Source of the DNA: Impatiens glandulifera
Lineage: Eukaryota; Streptophyta; Magnoliopsida; Ericales; Balsaminaceae
Length of the DNA stretch: 64,000 nt
Reading direction: 5' to 3'
Assembly: GCF_907164915.1 (NCBI RefSeq)
Contig: NC_061863.1
Location: 25,401,710-25,465,709 of the forward strand
The position numbers and the translations under genes are program-made. Position 1 is the first letter of the stretch. Each line of letters opens with the position of its first letter. Shown here piece by piece: positions 31,958 to 43,598 of the stretch. Under the pieces are notes generated by a model that saw nothing but the letters and a program-made list of their open reading frames with translations, was not told where the DNA came from and made no database searches.

Positions 31958-33160
31958 TGTTAGATAAAATTAGACCGGTTAATAGAACTTAACACAAATA
32001 AACTTCCTATGCAGGAACAGACAAAGAACCGGACCGGTCAAAGTACTCAACCAGATTAAGAAGCTCCACCGGTCAAGTTATCAAACCGACCAGAAACATG
32101 ACCGCACAAAGAAGGCAAGATCGGTCAAAACTGAAGGCCAGAAACACCAGATAGTCGGTCATTAACCGACCAGAAGCCAAAGCAATAACCGGAAGCCATC
32201 CGGTTAAGACAAATAACCGACCAGCATAAGAAGATACTTCGGGTATCTGTTGAGAATGATACCAAAGGAACAGACTGAACATTTCCATATTCATACAAGT
32301 CTGAGGAAAGTCTGCAGGCTGCAGAAAACTGTCCTACAAGATCTTTCCACTTCAGGATAAATCAGAAAGGCAATCTTCCAAGTACAAACAACTGTCTAAC
32401 CGACAGTTACCACATTGAGTAAAAGACAAACCTAACCGGTTTGACCTACATACTGGAAGAAAAGACCTCCAGGTCTGAATCACTGAACCTCTGCTCAACC
32501 AATCAAATTCAAGGAAATGAAATGTGACCGTTGGCACATTTCACCTATAAAAGGAGGATCTGAAGAGGAGTAAATGCGGGACACAATAGACAATTAATTT
32601 ACAAGTGATAAGAGTGTGTTCTATCTCTAGAAAGCTTAAGTGCTAAGTTGAAGTGTAATTCTACAATTTCGGTTAAGATTGTACGAGTGTTATCGAGCAG
32701 GAAATAAGTCTCGATCGGATTGTATTTGTATTCCTTAGTGAATATCCTTCTCGCGGTTTCGAGAGGAAGGGGTGACGTAGGAGTTTTATCTCCGAACATC
32801 CATAAAAACCTGTCTTGTTATTTACTTTCTGCCGGTTCTACATACTAACCGATCTGTACTAACCTACTTACACCGCTTTGACCGACTCTACTTTACCTAA
32901 ACCGAATCACTAAGATCCAAAACCGACCCAGCAACCCCCAAACCTGTCTTATCCAAAACCGGTTCTGCCTATCTCGTGAGTGTGCTGCTTCAACCTGAAA
33001 CAAACCACTTCCGCGCTTGAACCTGGTTCAAGGGTTTGTGACAGTTTGTGTGGTATTGAAACCCCGGTGTTAATCTCTAACCAGATTAATCACCACCCTT
33101 TGAGTGAGACGCGCTAACCGGCCCAACCCCGATCCTCCAGTCGCGACCTAGATCCTAACA
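31958..33160 (+). repeat. 5' LTR of element C
   Basis: It starts TGTTAGATAAAATTAGACCGG and ends GATCCTAACA. The TATA box is at 32546-32553 (CCTATAAAAGGAGG). A stem-loop CCTTCTCG...CGAGAGGAAGG lies at 32745-32771, followed by GACGTAGG and CCGAACATCC. It is rich in ACCGGTT/AACCGG words. Confidence 0.92.
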
Positions 33161-33162
33161 AT

Positions 33163-33174
33163 TGGTATTAGAGC
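33163..33174 (+). promoter_or_regulatory. Primer-binding site of element C
   Basis: TGGTATTAGAGC matches 11 of 12 bases of the tRNA-iMet complement, two bases after the LTR. Confidence 0.88.
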
Positions 33175-33199
33175 AGTTAGTTTCAATACTCAAGAAAGC

Positions 33200-34975
33200 A
33201 TGTCTTTCGATAGGCCCCCAATGCTAGAAGGTGATGACTTTACCAACTGGAAGGCACGCATGCATCTACACTTAATCACCATGGATGATGAGATACAGTT
33301 CATAATAGCCAAAGGACCGATAATCATTGACAAGGAAAGGAAGGATTGGACAGCTGAAGATAGGAGAAGAAATAACCTGGATAACCATACCAGAAACCGG
33401 ATCTCCAACGGTGTGGACAGAAACACGTACTGCAAGATCAGAGACTGCAAAACCGCAAAGGAAACATGGGAAACGGTTATTGAGATTCATGAGGGAAATG
33501 AAAGAACCAAGAAAAACAAAGTAATCGTAGCTACTCAGAAGTTTGAAAGCATTAGGATGAAACTAGGAGGAATAATGAGAGAATACAGTGACCGGTTCAC
33601 AGGTGTGTTAGATGAGCTAGCAACTCTTGGCAAGAGGTATGATAACAAGGAGGTCATCATGAAAGCATTAAGATCTCTTCCAAGTGCGTGGGACATAAAG
33701 ACAATGGTGATGAGGGAATCAAACTGCCTAAGCAAGATGAAACTACACGATGTATTCGAAGACCTTAAGGCATATGAGTTTGAAATGAGATCTAGGACTG
33801 AAGAAGAAGTTTCAGCCTCAACCTCAACCAGAGCATTGATCACATCCACAGAACCTGTTGCACCTGCACCGATCAGAACCGCCGAACAGTTCACCGAGGA
33901 TGCCATGGCAATGCTTGCACAGAAATTTGGGAGGTTCATGAAAAGAAGCCAACCGACAAATAACTACAACTACGGTGATAAATCAAATGTAAGATGCTAT
34001 AACTGTAACTATTTGGGACATTTCAATTGGGAATGCAGAAAACCGAGGAGGGATGACCGGAAACCGGACAATCAAAATAACCGAAACAATTATCAACAAA
34101 CCGGTGAAGGAAGTGAGGTTTAGAAAGCACTGATAGCCGATGATGGAGGAAGCTTATGGGCTCACAATGATAGTGATGATGAACTCACATGCCTCATGGA
34201 AAATGAGGAACATGTATTTGACTCTCCTTGTGAAGAATTTACTAAAGATGAGTTATATCATGCATTAAATGATATGGTAGCACAGTATAAGAACCTACTA
34301 GACCTATTACCTAAGCAACCCAATTTTAGAGCCGACCTTATAGTACCCATTCTGACCGAACCAGAGATCATACAACCTGATGAAACCCCTACCTTAGAAA
34401 CCGAATTAGCACCTGAACTATCCTCTGAAACCGAACAGTTCAATGAGCCAGTTCGAGAATTGACCGAGGAGGAAAATGCCCGACTCCAGTATAAAATGAC
34501 CGCATATAAGAGATCTAGTAAAATGGTAAGAAAGATGTGTAGTTATAAAAGACATCCCACTTGCATGTTTGGTCTAGGTTACAAAAACAATAGATCCCAA
34601 AGCCAAAAATACTTAGACAAAGTGAGGCTCACAAAGGATGATCTTCCCTTTGTAAGTTTTATAAGAAGTTTCTTAACCGCTGAAGAGGAATTAACCGCCT
34701 ATTATACGGAAGAAAAACTAACCTATGTAGGTCCAACTGATTCTGAGAAATGGCTTCACCCTGAGAAAAGGAAAGCCAACCAGTTCAATAATAGAAAAGC
34801 CAACCCACAACCGCATAGGACAAATCTAAGATCATCCACACACAAGACCTTCTTAGGAAAACCGAAAGACTCAAAACCGAGTGCCAGAAAGATAGTTAAG
34901 ACATTGACCAGGAAAGCTATCCGGTTTGTCAAAGTCTGGATACCCAAGGGACTAAACGCCTGTGGACCCAAGTAA
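33200..34975 (+). pseudogene. Copia gag, element C (one internal stop)
   Basis: It starts MSFDRPPMLEGDDFTNWKAR, the normal N-terminus of this gag. The UBN2 domain spans about residues 1-200. The zinc knuckle CYNCNYLGHFNWEC near residue 264 is intact (CX2CX4HX4C). A TAG at 34121 (GSEV-stop-KAL) breaks the frame, which then runs open from 34124 to IWIPKGL-like VWIPKGLNACGPK-TAA at 34973. The C-terminal half is acidic, then basic. One point change separates it from a full ORF. Confidence 0.85.
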
Positions 34976-35047
34976 TGTGGGTACCAAATAGTTGTAAATA
35001 TGTACATTTTGCAGGATATAAAGAAACGGCTAGAAAACTCTGAATGA

Positions 35048-35441
35048 TACTTGGATAGTGGTTGCTCCAGGCATATGACCGGGAACAACAACCTTCTAAC
35101 CGACATCAGAATAGAAACCGGTGCACTAATCACCTTCGGTGACAACTCAAATGGTAGAACTGTGGGCAAGGGTAAGATTGTCCATGGTAACCTAACAATT
35201 GATAATGTACTATTAGTTGAAAACCTACGTTTTAACCTACTAAGCATTAGTCAAATGTGTGATGCTGGATACACTGTAGAATTTTTTAAACATGCATGCT
35301 TAGTTAAGAACTCTCAAGGTACCATACTACTAACCGGAAATAGGCTAGGAAATATTTACAAGGTAGACTGGAAAACTAAAGTAGAATATCCCGTTTGCAT
35401 GATAGCCAAGACTGATCAAACATGGCTGTGGCATAAGAGAC
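35048..35441 (+). pseudogene. pol of element C, part 1 (protease region)
   Basis: [17 protein letters not shown] carries the copia protease D-S-G motif. It continues through LITFGDNS and [12 protein letters not shown] to WLWHKRL, the start of the pre-integrase zinc-binding region. An in-frame TGA at 35045 directly precedes YLDSG. Here pol is in the same frame as gag. The insertion of D cuts after KR(L), at GAGAC (35437-35441). Confidence 0.85.
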
Positions 35442-36757
35442 TGTTAGATAAAATTAGACCGGTTCACATAAACCTAACTTAAATAAATCTTCCATGCAGG
35501 AACAAGGAACCGGACCGGACAAACAAAAGAACCGGCTAAAGAAAACTATCCGGTCAAGTCACTAAACCGACCAGGAACACTTGGAACATGACCGCACAAA
35601 GAAAGGATCGGATAAAGCTTAAAACCGGAAACATCAGACAGCCGATCAGCCACACGGAAAAGGAATAACTGGAAGAAGTCCGGTTATACCACTCACACCG
35701 GAAGCCATCCGGTTAAGTCGAATGACCGACCAGTACAAGAAGACAATTCGGGCATCTGTTGTGTATGATACCAAAGGAATAGACTGAACACTTCCATATC
35801 TATACAAGTCTGAGGAAAGTCTGCATGCCGCAGAAGACAGTCCTATAAGATCTTTCCACTTCGGGATAAGTCAGAAAGGAGATCTTCCAAGTACAGACAA
35901 CTGTCTAACAGACAGTGTCCACATTGAGTAAAAGACAAACCCATCAGGTTTGTCTTACACACCGGAAGAACAGACTGCCAGGTCTGAGATTGACCGCCAG
36001 GTCTGAGGTTGACCGTCAGGTTTGAAAAGATGACCGCAAGATCTGAATCACTGAATCACTGAACCTCTGCACCTCTGCACCTCTGCTCAGACAATCAGAT
36101 TCAAGGTAGTGAAATATGACCGTTGGCATATTTCACCTATAAAAGGGGCAGTTGAAGAAGAGTAAATGTGACACACAGTGAGACAAGTGAGAAATTCTAA
36201 GAGCATTTAATTTACAAGTGAAAACAGTGCGTTCTATCTCTAGAGAAAGCCTGAGTGCTAGTGTGTGTATTTTACAATTCCGGTGTAAATTGTAAGAGTG
36301 TTATCGAGCAGAAAATAAGTCTCGATCGGATTGTATTTGTATTCCTTAGTGAATATCCTTCTCGCGGTTTCGAGAGAAAGGGTTGACGTAGGAGCTTTAT
36401 CTCCGAACATCCATAAAATCGATTTGTCATTTACTTTCTGCCGGTTCCATTTTCTAACCGACCCGTACCGCTATAACCGACTTAACTCTATTCAAGCCGA
36501 ATCACCAGGTTACCGAAACCGACCCATCAATTTTCAAACCTTCATCATCCGAAACCGGTTCTGCCTATTATACAAGTGTGCTGCTTCAACCTGAAAACAA
36601 ACCTCTTCCGCGCTTGAACCTAGTTCAAGGGTTTGTGACAGGTTGTGTAGTATTGAAACCCCGGTGTTAATCTCTAACCGGATTAACCACCACCCTTCGA
36701 GTGAGAACCGCTAACCGGTCCAACCCCGGTCCTCCAGCGGCTACCTAGATCCTAACA
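35442..36757 (+). repeat. 5' LTR of element D
   Basis: It runs from TGTTAGATAAAATTAGACCGG to GATCCTAACA. TATAAAAG is at 36138-36145. It carries a direct reiteration of GACCGCCAGGTCTGA-type phrases near 35965-36050 that is absent from C. It shares the CCTTCTCG stem and GACGTAGG/CCGAACATCC signature (36351-36412). Confidence 0.93.
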
Positions 36758-36759
36758 AT

Positions 36760-36771
36760 TGGTATCAGAGC
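36760..36771 (+). promoter_or_regulatory. Primer-binding site of element D
   Basis: TGGTATCAGAGC is a perfect 12-base complement of the tRNA-iMet 3' end, two bases after the LTR. Confidence 0.93.
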
Positions 36772-36796
36772 AGTTAGTTTCAATACTCAAGCAAGC

Positions 36797-38623
36797 ATGT
36801 TTCAGGATAGGCCTCCAATGCTAGAAGGTGATGACTTTGCCAACTGGAAGGCTCGTATGCACCTACACTTAATCACCTTGGATGATGAGATGGAGTCCAT
36901 TCTGACCGAAGGACCGATATTCATTGATAAGGACAGAAAGGAATGGACGATTGAAGATAGAAGAAGAAACAACCTGGATAACCATGCTAGAAACCGGATC
37001 TCCAACAGTGTGGACAGAAACACATACTGCAAGATCAGAGACTGCAAAACCGCGAAGGAGACATGGAACACGGTCATTCAGATCTTTGAGGGAAATGAAA
37101 GAACAAAGGAAAACAAGATAATGGTGGCTACACAGAAGTTTGAAAGCATCAAAATGAAACCGGGAGAAACAATGAAGGAGTACAGTGACCGGTTCACTGG
37201 TGTGTTAGATGAGCTAGCAACTCTCGGCAAGAGGTATGACAACAAAGAGGTCATTATGAAAGCTTTGAGATCTCTTTCAAGTGCTTGGGACATAAAGACA
37301 ATGGTAATGAGGGAATCAAAAAGCCTACGTAAGATGAAACTACACGATGTATTTGAAGATCTTAAGGCATATGAGTTCGAAATGAGATCTAGGACTGAAG
37401 AAGAAGTCTCGGCCTCAACATCAACCAGAGCACTAATCACCTCTACAGAACCGGTTGCACTTGCACCTGCACCTGCACCGGTACCTGCACCGATCAGAAC
37501 CGCCGAACAGTTCACCGAGGATGCCATGGCTATGCTTGCACAGAAGTTTGGAAGGTTCATGAAGAGAAGCCAACCGACAAACTACAACTATGGTGATAAA
37601 TCCAATATAAGGTGTTATAACTATAACTGTTTGGGACATTTTAAGTGGGAATGCAGGAAACCAAGGAGGGATGACCGGAAACCGGATTACCAAAATAACC
37701 GAAACAATTATCAACAAACCGGTGAAGGAAGTAAGGTACCGAAAGCACTGATAGCCGATGATGGAGGAAGTCTTTGGGCTCACAGTGACAGTGATGATGA
37801 ACTCACATGTCTCATGGCAAACGAGGAACAAGTATTTGACTCTCCTTGTGAAGAATTTACTAAACATGAGTTATATAATGCATTGAATGACATGGTAGAA
37901 GAATATAGGAACCTACTAGCCATGCTGCCTAAGCACCTCAACATTAGAACCGATCCCATAGTACCCATTCCGACAAAACCAGAAGAACCTGTTATAACCG
38001 AACCGGAGATCATAAAACCTGATGAAATCCCTAGCATAGAAACCAAGTTAGAACTTGAACCACCAATTAGGACCGAACAGCCTAGTGAACCGGCTAGAGA
38101 ACTAACCGAAGAAGAAAATGCCCAACTCCAATATAAGATGGCTGCATATAAGAGATCTAGTGATATAGTAAAGAAAATGTGTAGTCATTACAGACATCCC
38201 CGTTGCAAGTTTGGCCTAGGATACACAGAGGATAGCTCCACAGACCAAAAACCCGTAGAGAAAGTAAGGTTTACAAGAAGTAACCTCCCTCTTATAAGAT
38301 TCCTTAAAAGCTCTTGGACCGTTGAAGAAGAGCTGACCGCATACTATAGGGAAGAAAAACTAAAATACGACTATGTTGGTCCAACCGACTCTGAGAAGTG
38401 GCTTGACCCTGTGAAGAGAAAAGCCGAAATCCTCAAATATAGGAAAGCCAATCCTGAACCGCATAGGTCAAATCAAAGATCACCATCATTTAAGACCTTT
38501 GTAGAAAAACCGAAATACGCAAGACCGAGTGCCAAAAGGACGGTTAAAACCCTAACAAAGAAGATCGTCCGGTTTGTCAAGGTTTGGATACCCAAGGGAC
38601 TAATCGCATGTGGACCCAAGTAA
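36797..38623 (+). CDS. gag: Copia gag, element D (608 aa)
   Basis: This is the structural polyprotein that packages element RNA in cytoplasmic particles. It starts MFQDRPPMLEGDDFANWKAR, 26 bases after the primer site. The UBN2-type domain spans about residues 1-200 and includes ALRSLSSAWDIKTMVMRES. An Ala/Pro-rich linker lies near 220-235 (PVALAPAPAPVPAPIR), longer than in C. The zinc knuckle near 271-284 reads CYNYNCLGHFKWEC: the second Cys is Tyr, so metal binding is probably impaired. The C-terminal half is acidic, then Lys-rich, ending VWIPKGLIACGPK before TAA. The stop at this place is conserved in all four elements. Confidence 0.9.
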   Translation: MFQDRPPMLEGDDFANWKARMHLHLITLDDEMESILTEGPIFIDKDRKEWTIEDRRRNNLDNHARNRISNSVDRNTYCKIRDCKTAKETWNTVIQIFEGNERTKENKIMVATQKFESIKMKPGETMKEYSDRFTGVLDELATLGKRYDNKEVIMKALRSLSSAWDIKTMVMRESKSLRKMKLHDVFEDLKAYEFEMRSRTEEEVSASTSTRALITSTEPVALAPAPAPVPAPIRTAEQFTEDAMAMLAQKFGRFMKRSQPTNYNYGDKSNIRCYNYNCLGHFKWECRKPRRDDRKPDYQNNRNNYQQTGEGSKVPKALIADDGGSLWAHSDSDDELTCLMANEEQVFDSPCEEFTKHELYNALNDMVEEYRNLLAMLPKHLNIRTDPIVPIPTKPEEPVITEPEIIKPDEIPSIETKLELEPPIRTEQPSEPARELTEEENAQLQYKMAAYKRSSDIVKKMCSHYRHPRCKFGLGYTEDSSTDQKPVEKVRFTRSNLPLIRFLKSSWTVEEELTAYYREEKLKYDYVGPTDSEKWLDPVKRKAEILKYRKANPEPHRSNQRSPSFKTFVEKPKYARPSAKRTVKTLTKKIVRFVKVWIPKGLIACGPK

Positions 38624-38699
38624 ATGTGGGTACCAAATAGTTGTAAATATGTACATTTTGCAGGATCTAAAGAAACGGCTAGGAAACTCTGAATGATAC

Positions 38700-41600
38700 T
38701 TGGACAACGGTTGCTCCAGGCATATGACCGGAAACAACAACCTGCTAACCGATATCAGAATAGTAACCGGTGCTCTAATCACCTTCGGTGACAACTCAAA
38801 AGGTAGAACTGTGGGCAAGGGTAAGATTGTCCATGGTAATTTAACTATTGATAACGTACTTTTAGTTGAAAACCTACGTTTTAACTTGCTAAGTATTAGT
38901 CAAATGTGTGATGCTGGATACACGGTAAAATTTCTTAAACATGCATGCTTAGTTAAGAACTCTCAAGGTATTATACTACTAACCGGAAATAGGTTAGGTA
39001 ACATTTACAAGGTAGACTGGAAAACTAAGGTAGAATACCCTATATGCATGATAGCTAAGACTGATCAAACCTGGTTGTGGCATAAGAGACTAAACCATCT
39101 TAACATGAAAACCTTGAAGTACATTCGCGGTAAAAAGTTAGTTGAAGGTATTCCTGACATAGTATTTAACCAGGATAAGGTTTGCTCAGCATGTCAAATG
39201 GGTAAACAAACTAGGTCAACTTTTAAGAGTAAAGGAAATATACAATCTAGCCGATGCTTAGATCTCCTTCACATGGATTTATTTGGACCGATTCAGGTCG
39301 TTAGCCTAGGAGGTATGCTTTACACCATGGTCGTTATTGATGATTATTCTAGATTTACATGGGTAATATTTTTACCATCTAAACGTGAAACTGCATCGAA
39401 CTTGATTACACTGCTTAAACGTATGCAAAATGAAAAATCAACTCGCATTAATTGCATTAGAAGTGATAGAGGTACCGAATTTACCAATAGTACCTTGACC
39501 GCATATCTTGATGAATCCGGTATTAGACACGAGTTGTCTAGTGCTAGGACTCCTCAACAAAATGGCCTGGCCGAGAGAAGAAACCGGACTCTCAAGGAAG
39601 CCGCACGGTCCATGATAGCCGATTCGGGCATTGCTCAGAAATTTTGGGCTGAGGCTATCAACACTGCATGTTATGCACAAAATCGGTCTCTGATTAACAA
39701 GTTTCATAACAAAACACCTTATGAGGTTTATTTTAACAGGGTTCCCAAACTTAAGTACCTCAAGATTTTCGGTTGTAAATGCTATATACATATAAACGGT
39801 AAAACCCAACTCTCTACTTTTGATGCAAAAACTGATACTGGGATCATGCTAGGGTATTCAGCAGTGAGTAAGGCATATAGAGTGTATAATAATAGAACCT
39901 CAACCATGGAGGAAACACTTCATGTTGTTTTCGATGAATCAGTTGAAAGTAATACTGCATCATGCCTTGATCTACACAACAGATTGGAAAACAACAATAT
40001 CCATTCTGATAGTGAAGATGAAATTCCGGTTTTCAGGCGTTTTGTCCATGACCAGATGGGTAATATTGAAACCCAGCCGGATCAAGCTGTCCCACGACAG
40101 GAAGCTGACACTTCGGTCCAATCCAAGGAATTCGGTCGGTCTGACAATCCTGTTCAGCCTACTGACATGTCTAGCCTTGATCAAATAAACGGTAATCTGG
40201 TAGACATCCCTGAACCGAATTTCAAAAGGAACACCAAACATCCTCCTGAGCAAATTATAGGTGACCTTTCAGAACCTGTTCGAACTAAGGGTCAATTAAT
40301 GGAGGAATACCTTAATTCCGCTTTTATATCCCAGATTGAGCCGAAAAGAATAGATGAAGCATTGTCAGATCCGGATTGGATCTCGGGAATGCAAGAAGAG
40401 CTAAACCAGTTCGAGAGTAGTAAAGTCTGGTACCTAGTCCCTAGACCGAAAGATCAACCGTTCATAGGAACAAGATGGGTATTTAGAAACAAACTCAATG
40501 AAGACGGTTTGGTCACAAGGAACAAAGCCAGATTGGTGGCACAAGGTTACAAACAGGAAGAAGACATTGATTTTGAAGAATCATTTGCCCCTGTAGCTAG
40601 GATTGAAGCCATTAGGATTTTTCTAGCCTTTGCTGCTTTCAAAAACTTTAAGGTTTTTCAAATGGATGTTAAAAGTGCATTTTTGAACGGTGATCTACGT
40701 GAAGAGGTGTATGTTGAACAACCACCCGGTTTCAAAAGCGCTGCATTTCCAAACCATGTATACCGGTTAAATAAAGCCTTATTCGGTCTAAAGCAAGCAT
40801 CTAGAGCCTGGTATGATACACTAACCGCATTTCTGTTACAACATGATTTCACCATCGGTTCGGTGGATAAAACGTTGTTTAAATTTGAAAAGAAGGAACA
40901 TATCCTACCTGTTCAAATATATGTAGATGATATCATTTTCGGTTCCACCGATCCTAAGCTATGTGATAAATTTTCAAAAATAATGACTGACAAGTTTGAA
41001 ATGAGTATGATGGGAGAATTAAGCTTCTTCCTAGGTCTTCAGGTTAAACAACTCAAAGAGAGAACGTTCATAAGCCAACCTAAGTACACCAAGGAGCTTC
41101 TAAAGAAGTTTGGGATGGACACATGCTCTTCAGCGGCTACTCTAATGAGCTCATCGATTAAATTGGACAAGGATGATGAGGGACAATCGGTAGACCAGAT
41201 CGCATACCGGGGCATAATCGGTTCTCTCTTATACTTGACAGCGAGTAGACCGGACATCCTATTTGCAGTCGGTGTGTGTGGGAGATTCCAAGCAAATCCA
41301 AAACAATCCCATTACACAGCCGCAAAGAGGATACTGAAGTATCTAAAGGGCACACCCGATGTCGGTCTGTGGTATCCAAAGGACTCGTCCTTTAACCTAA
41401 CGAGTTATTCAGATGCAGACTATGCAGGTTGTAAGATTGACAGAAAAAGCACCAGCGGAACATGTCAGTTCCTGGGTGACCGACTTGTGTCATGGCATAG
41501 CAAGAAACAGACATCGGTGGCCACGTCCACTGCAGAAGCTGAATACCTTGCGGCCGGAAGCTGCTGTTCACAATTACTTTGGATCCAACAACAACTGAAA

Positions 41601-41885
41601 GACTTCGGTGTCACAGAAGAAGAGTCTCCAATCTTCTGTGACAATACAAGCGCCATAACAATTACTTACAACCCGGTTCTCCACTCCAGAACCAAGCATA
41701 TTGACATAAGGCACCACTTCATCAGGGAACATGTCACGCTGAAGCATATCCGGCTGGAATACGTACCGACTGATCAACAAGTAGCCGATATCTTCACGAA
41801 GCCTCTACAGGAAGCTAAGTTCTCTCAATTCAGACTTACTCTCGGTTTAACCGACATTAGTCAGATCCTTCCTAAGGATGCTTAA
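38700..41885 (+). CDS. pol: Copia pol polyprotein, element D (about 1061 aa)
   Basis: Domains in order are protease, integrase, RT and RNase H. The open frame starts just after a TGA at 38694-38696, with [11 protein letters not shown], where the family has D-S-G; Ser to Asn in the protease active site. Integrase has a [17 protein letters not shown] zinc-binding region (residues about 125-170), D in HMDLFGP (~191), D in IRSDRGTEF (~255) and E in GLAERRNRT (~291). RT has GTRWVFRNK (~595), [12 protein letters not shown], and [10 protein letters not shown] with YVDD near 741. RNase H has [17 protein letters not shown] and [11 protein letters not shown]. It ends LPKDA. It lies in the +1 frame relative to gag. 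It is the only full-length pol in the window. Confidence 0.92.
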   Translation: MDNGCSRHMTGNNNLLTDIRIVTGALITFGDNSKGRTVGKGKIVHGNLTIDNVLLVENLRFNLLSISQMCDAGYTVKFLKHACLVKNSQGIILLTGNRLGNIYKVDWKTKVEYPICMIAKTDQTWLWHKRLNHLNMKTLKYIRGKKLVEGIPDIVFNQDKVCSACQMGKQTRSTFKSKGNIQSSRCLDLLHMDLFGPIQVVSLGGMLYTMVVIDDYSRFTWVIFLPSKRETASNLITLLKRMQNEKSTRINCIRSDRGTEFTNSTLTAYLDESGIRHELSSARTPQQNGLAERRNRTLKEAARSMIADSGIAQKFWAEAINTACYAQNRSLINKFHNKTPYEVYFNRVPKLKYLKIFGCKCYIHINGKTQLSTFDAKTDTGIMLGYSAVSKAYRVYNNRTSTMEETLHVVFDESVESNTASCLDLHNRLENNNIHSDSEDEIPVFRRFVHDQMGNIETQPDQAVPRQEADTSVQSKEFGRSDNPVQPTDMSSLDQINGNLVDIPEPNFKRNTKHPPEQIIGDLSEPVRTKGQLMEEYLNSAFISQIEPKRIDEALSDPDWISGMQEELNQFESSKVWYLVPRPKDQPFIGTRWVFRNKLNEDGLVTRNKARLVAQGYKQEEDIDFEESFAPVARIEAIRIFLAFAAFKNFKVFQMDVKSAFLNGDLREEVYVEQPPGFKSAAFPNHVYRLNKALFGLKQASRAWYDTLTAFLLQHDFTIGSVDKTLFKFEKKEHILPVQIYVDDIIFGSTDPKLCDKFSKIMTDKFEMSMMGELSFFLGLQVKQLKERTFISQPKYTKELLKKFGMDTCSSAATLMSSSIKLDKDDEGQSVDQIAYRGIIGSLLYLTASRPDILFAVGVCGRFQANPKQSHYTAAKRILKYLKGTPDVGLWYPKDSSFNLTSYSDADYAGCKIDRKSTSGTCQFLGDRLVSWHSKKQTSVATSTAEAEYLAAGSCCSQLLWIQQQLKDFGVTEEESPIFCDNTSAITITYNPVLHSRTKHIDIRHHFIREHVTLKHIRLEYVPTDQQVADIFTKPLQEAKFSQFRLTLGLTDISQILPKDA

Positions 41886-42330
41886 AGGGAAACCGGTTCG
41901 GACAGATAAAACCGGTAGTTCCTCCTAAACTGTTGGACTTCAAATTTTCAAGGTACCTATGAAAGAACCGCTCGGCTTATCAGATAGAGTAAACCGACCG
42001 GCTACTTGGTGCATGCACCAAATAACCGCATCGGGATGAACAACTGATAGCAGACCGGTTTGGAAGCAGGCTATCTTAGATTATTCGAATTTCAAACAGA
42101 AGTGGAATAATTATCATTGTTTAAAGATATCTGTTCTGAAACATTGCCCTTTCAAAGTAAACTGGTCGCACCTAAAAAGACGTGAAGATCTGATGATATC
42201 TCTCACAGTCCAAGTCTATGACCAACACCCTAGACTGCAAACATGCCTACTTCATGCAATACCTTTTATCCTGCAGCTAATAGATATCATCTCATTTAAT
42301 ACCTGGATAATAGGATACTCCCCAAACTAG

Positions 42331-42338
42331 TATTTAAG
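42331..42338 (+). promoter_or_regulatory. TATA-like box of accessory ORF1, element D
   Basis: TATTTAAG lies 69 bases before the ATG at 42400. The position matches TATATAAG in C. Confidence 0.45.
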
Positions 42339-42399
42339 TGAATCAAACATTCACCAAAACACTCACAAGACAAAAGATCATCCTCTCACTAAGGCAAAA

Positions 42400-43159
42400 A
42401 TGTCTCAGTTTCCCAACATCCTTCAGGTTGATTTTCAATCGTGCTCAAGCACAGAGCACTATGAGGTGTATAAGATGATTAAATCCCTGGAAGATACCGG
42501 TCTTCGGTACTTCCTGGACGACAAGCACACCATTTATCCTGAATCAATACTAGAGTTTTCTATCACGCCAGGGTGTTCAGGGGGACCCCCACTTTGAAAC
42601 TCACATCCAATCTAAGGTGGGAGGCATCATCTTTGACTTCACGGAGAAAGACTTTGCGCGGTGCTTTAACCTGCCAAAGCAAGGGCTGATAGATCTCGAT
42701 GTTCCGGCCAACATAAAGGCTGAGATCTCCCTCACCCTCGCACGGTCTGACGAACCGGTTGAGGATCACGGTACAAAATCACACTTGAGAGCTGAATATC
42801 AGCTTCTAAATGATGTGATCGGTAGGAGCATCTTCGGAAGAGATGTCACTAACACCTACTGTACAGCGACCTTCAACATGATGACGACGATCACCACCGG
42901 TACACCGGTGAACTGGTCAAGAGTCTTGTTCGACACCCTGATCTGGATGGTTGGCATCCGATCAGTCAGCCTAGTTCCACAACTAAGCTGCCTCCTTCTG
43001 GAACTTGGTGTTCCGACCTGTCCCGATGAAGGTCTGCACCAAGCCCAAGTGCTGACCAAATAGATAACCGACTCCTTCTATGAGCGGTTTGAGAGGGCCT
43101 GGAGGAGGAGGAACCGCCGTAATAACCCTACCGGTGTCGTCAACTCCCACACACATTGA
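42400..43159 (+). pseudogene. Accessory ORF1, element D (frameshift and stop)
   Basis: It starts MSQFPNILQVDFQSC and follows the C copy through EDTGLRYFLDDKHTIY. The frame is lost near 42555-42600 (C reads VLEFFYNARIFRGTPHFD). It then runs open in another frame from about 42617, with GGIIFDFTEKDFARCFNLPK, EYQLLNDVIGRSIFG and VNWSRVLFDTLIWMV. A TAG at 43061 interrupts before ITDSFYERFERAWRRRN. It was damaged after divergence from C, since the lesions differ. 41886-42399 between pol and this ORF holds its leader and promoter and no other frame. Confidence 0.7.
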
Positions 43160-43518
43160 GCTACTCCTTCCTACACCCGGTCATTTTGCTTCATGCACTG
43201 GGTGTATCTTTATCCAACATTATTATGATCCCTTCGACTTTTCTTATGTTTTTCCTCGGTTTTATGATTCCCTCGGTCTCTTTTGATTACCCTTCATTAT
43301 GTTAGTGCATTAATGAAAAAGGAATCTTTAATTAATGAGGTAACTCCCAACTAACATGAGTAATCAATATCCAACTAACTTGGTTACTTCTCAACTAACA
43401 CCTACCTCGAGCTCCGCAATCAGCCTATTCCCAATGCACCTTAGAAACATAAAGATTCTCTTCCCAAATGAGACAAAACTGTCATTCAATGTAAACATTT
43501 TCCCTCCAAAACCGGTTC

Positions 43519-43526
43519 TATATAAA
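43519..43526 (+). promoter_or_regulatory. TATA box of accessory ORF2, element D
   Basis: TATATAAA in CGGTTCTATATAAAGGGAG lies 80 bases before the ATG at 43599. Confidence 0.65.
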
Positions 43527-43598
43527 GGGAGCTTTCCTAATGAAATTAACACACCTCGAATCATAAACTCCCTCTCTCTACTATCAAAGTTTAGAGAC

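Noticed and set aside
43356..43598. Upstream in-frame extension of accessory ORF2 in D
   Set aside because: The extension lies before and across the TATA box and is not kept in element C, where the ORF starts at the same MPSRTLGNF as chosen here.
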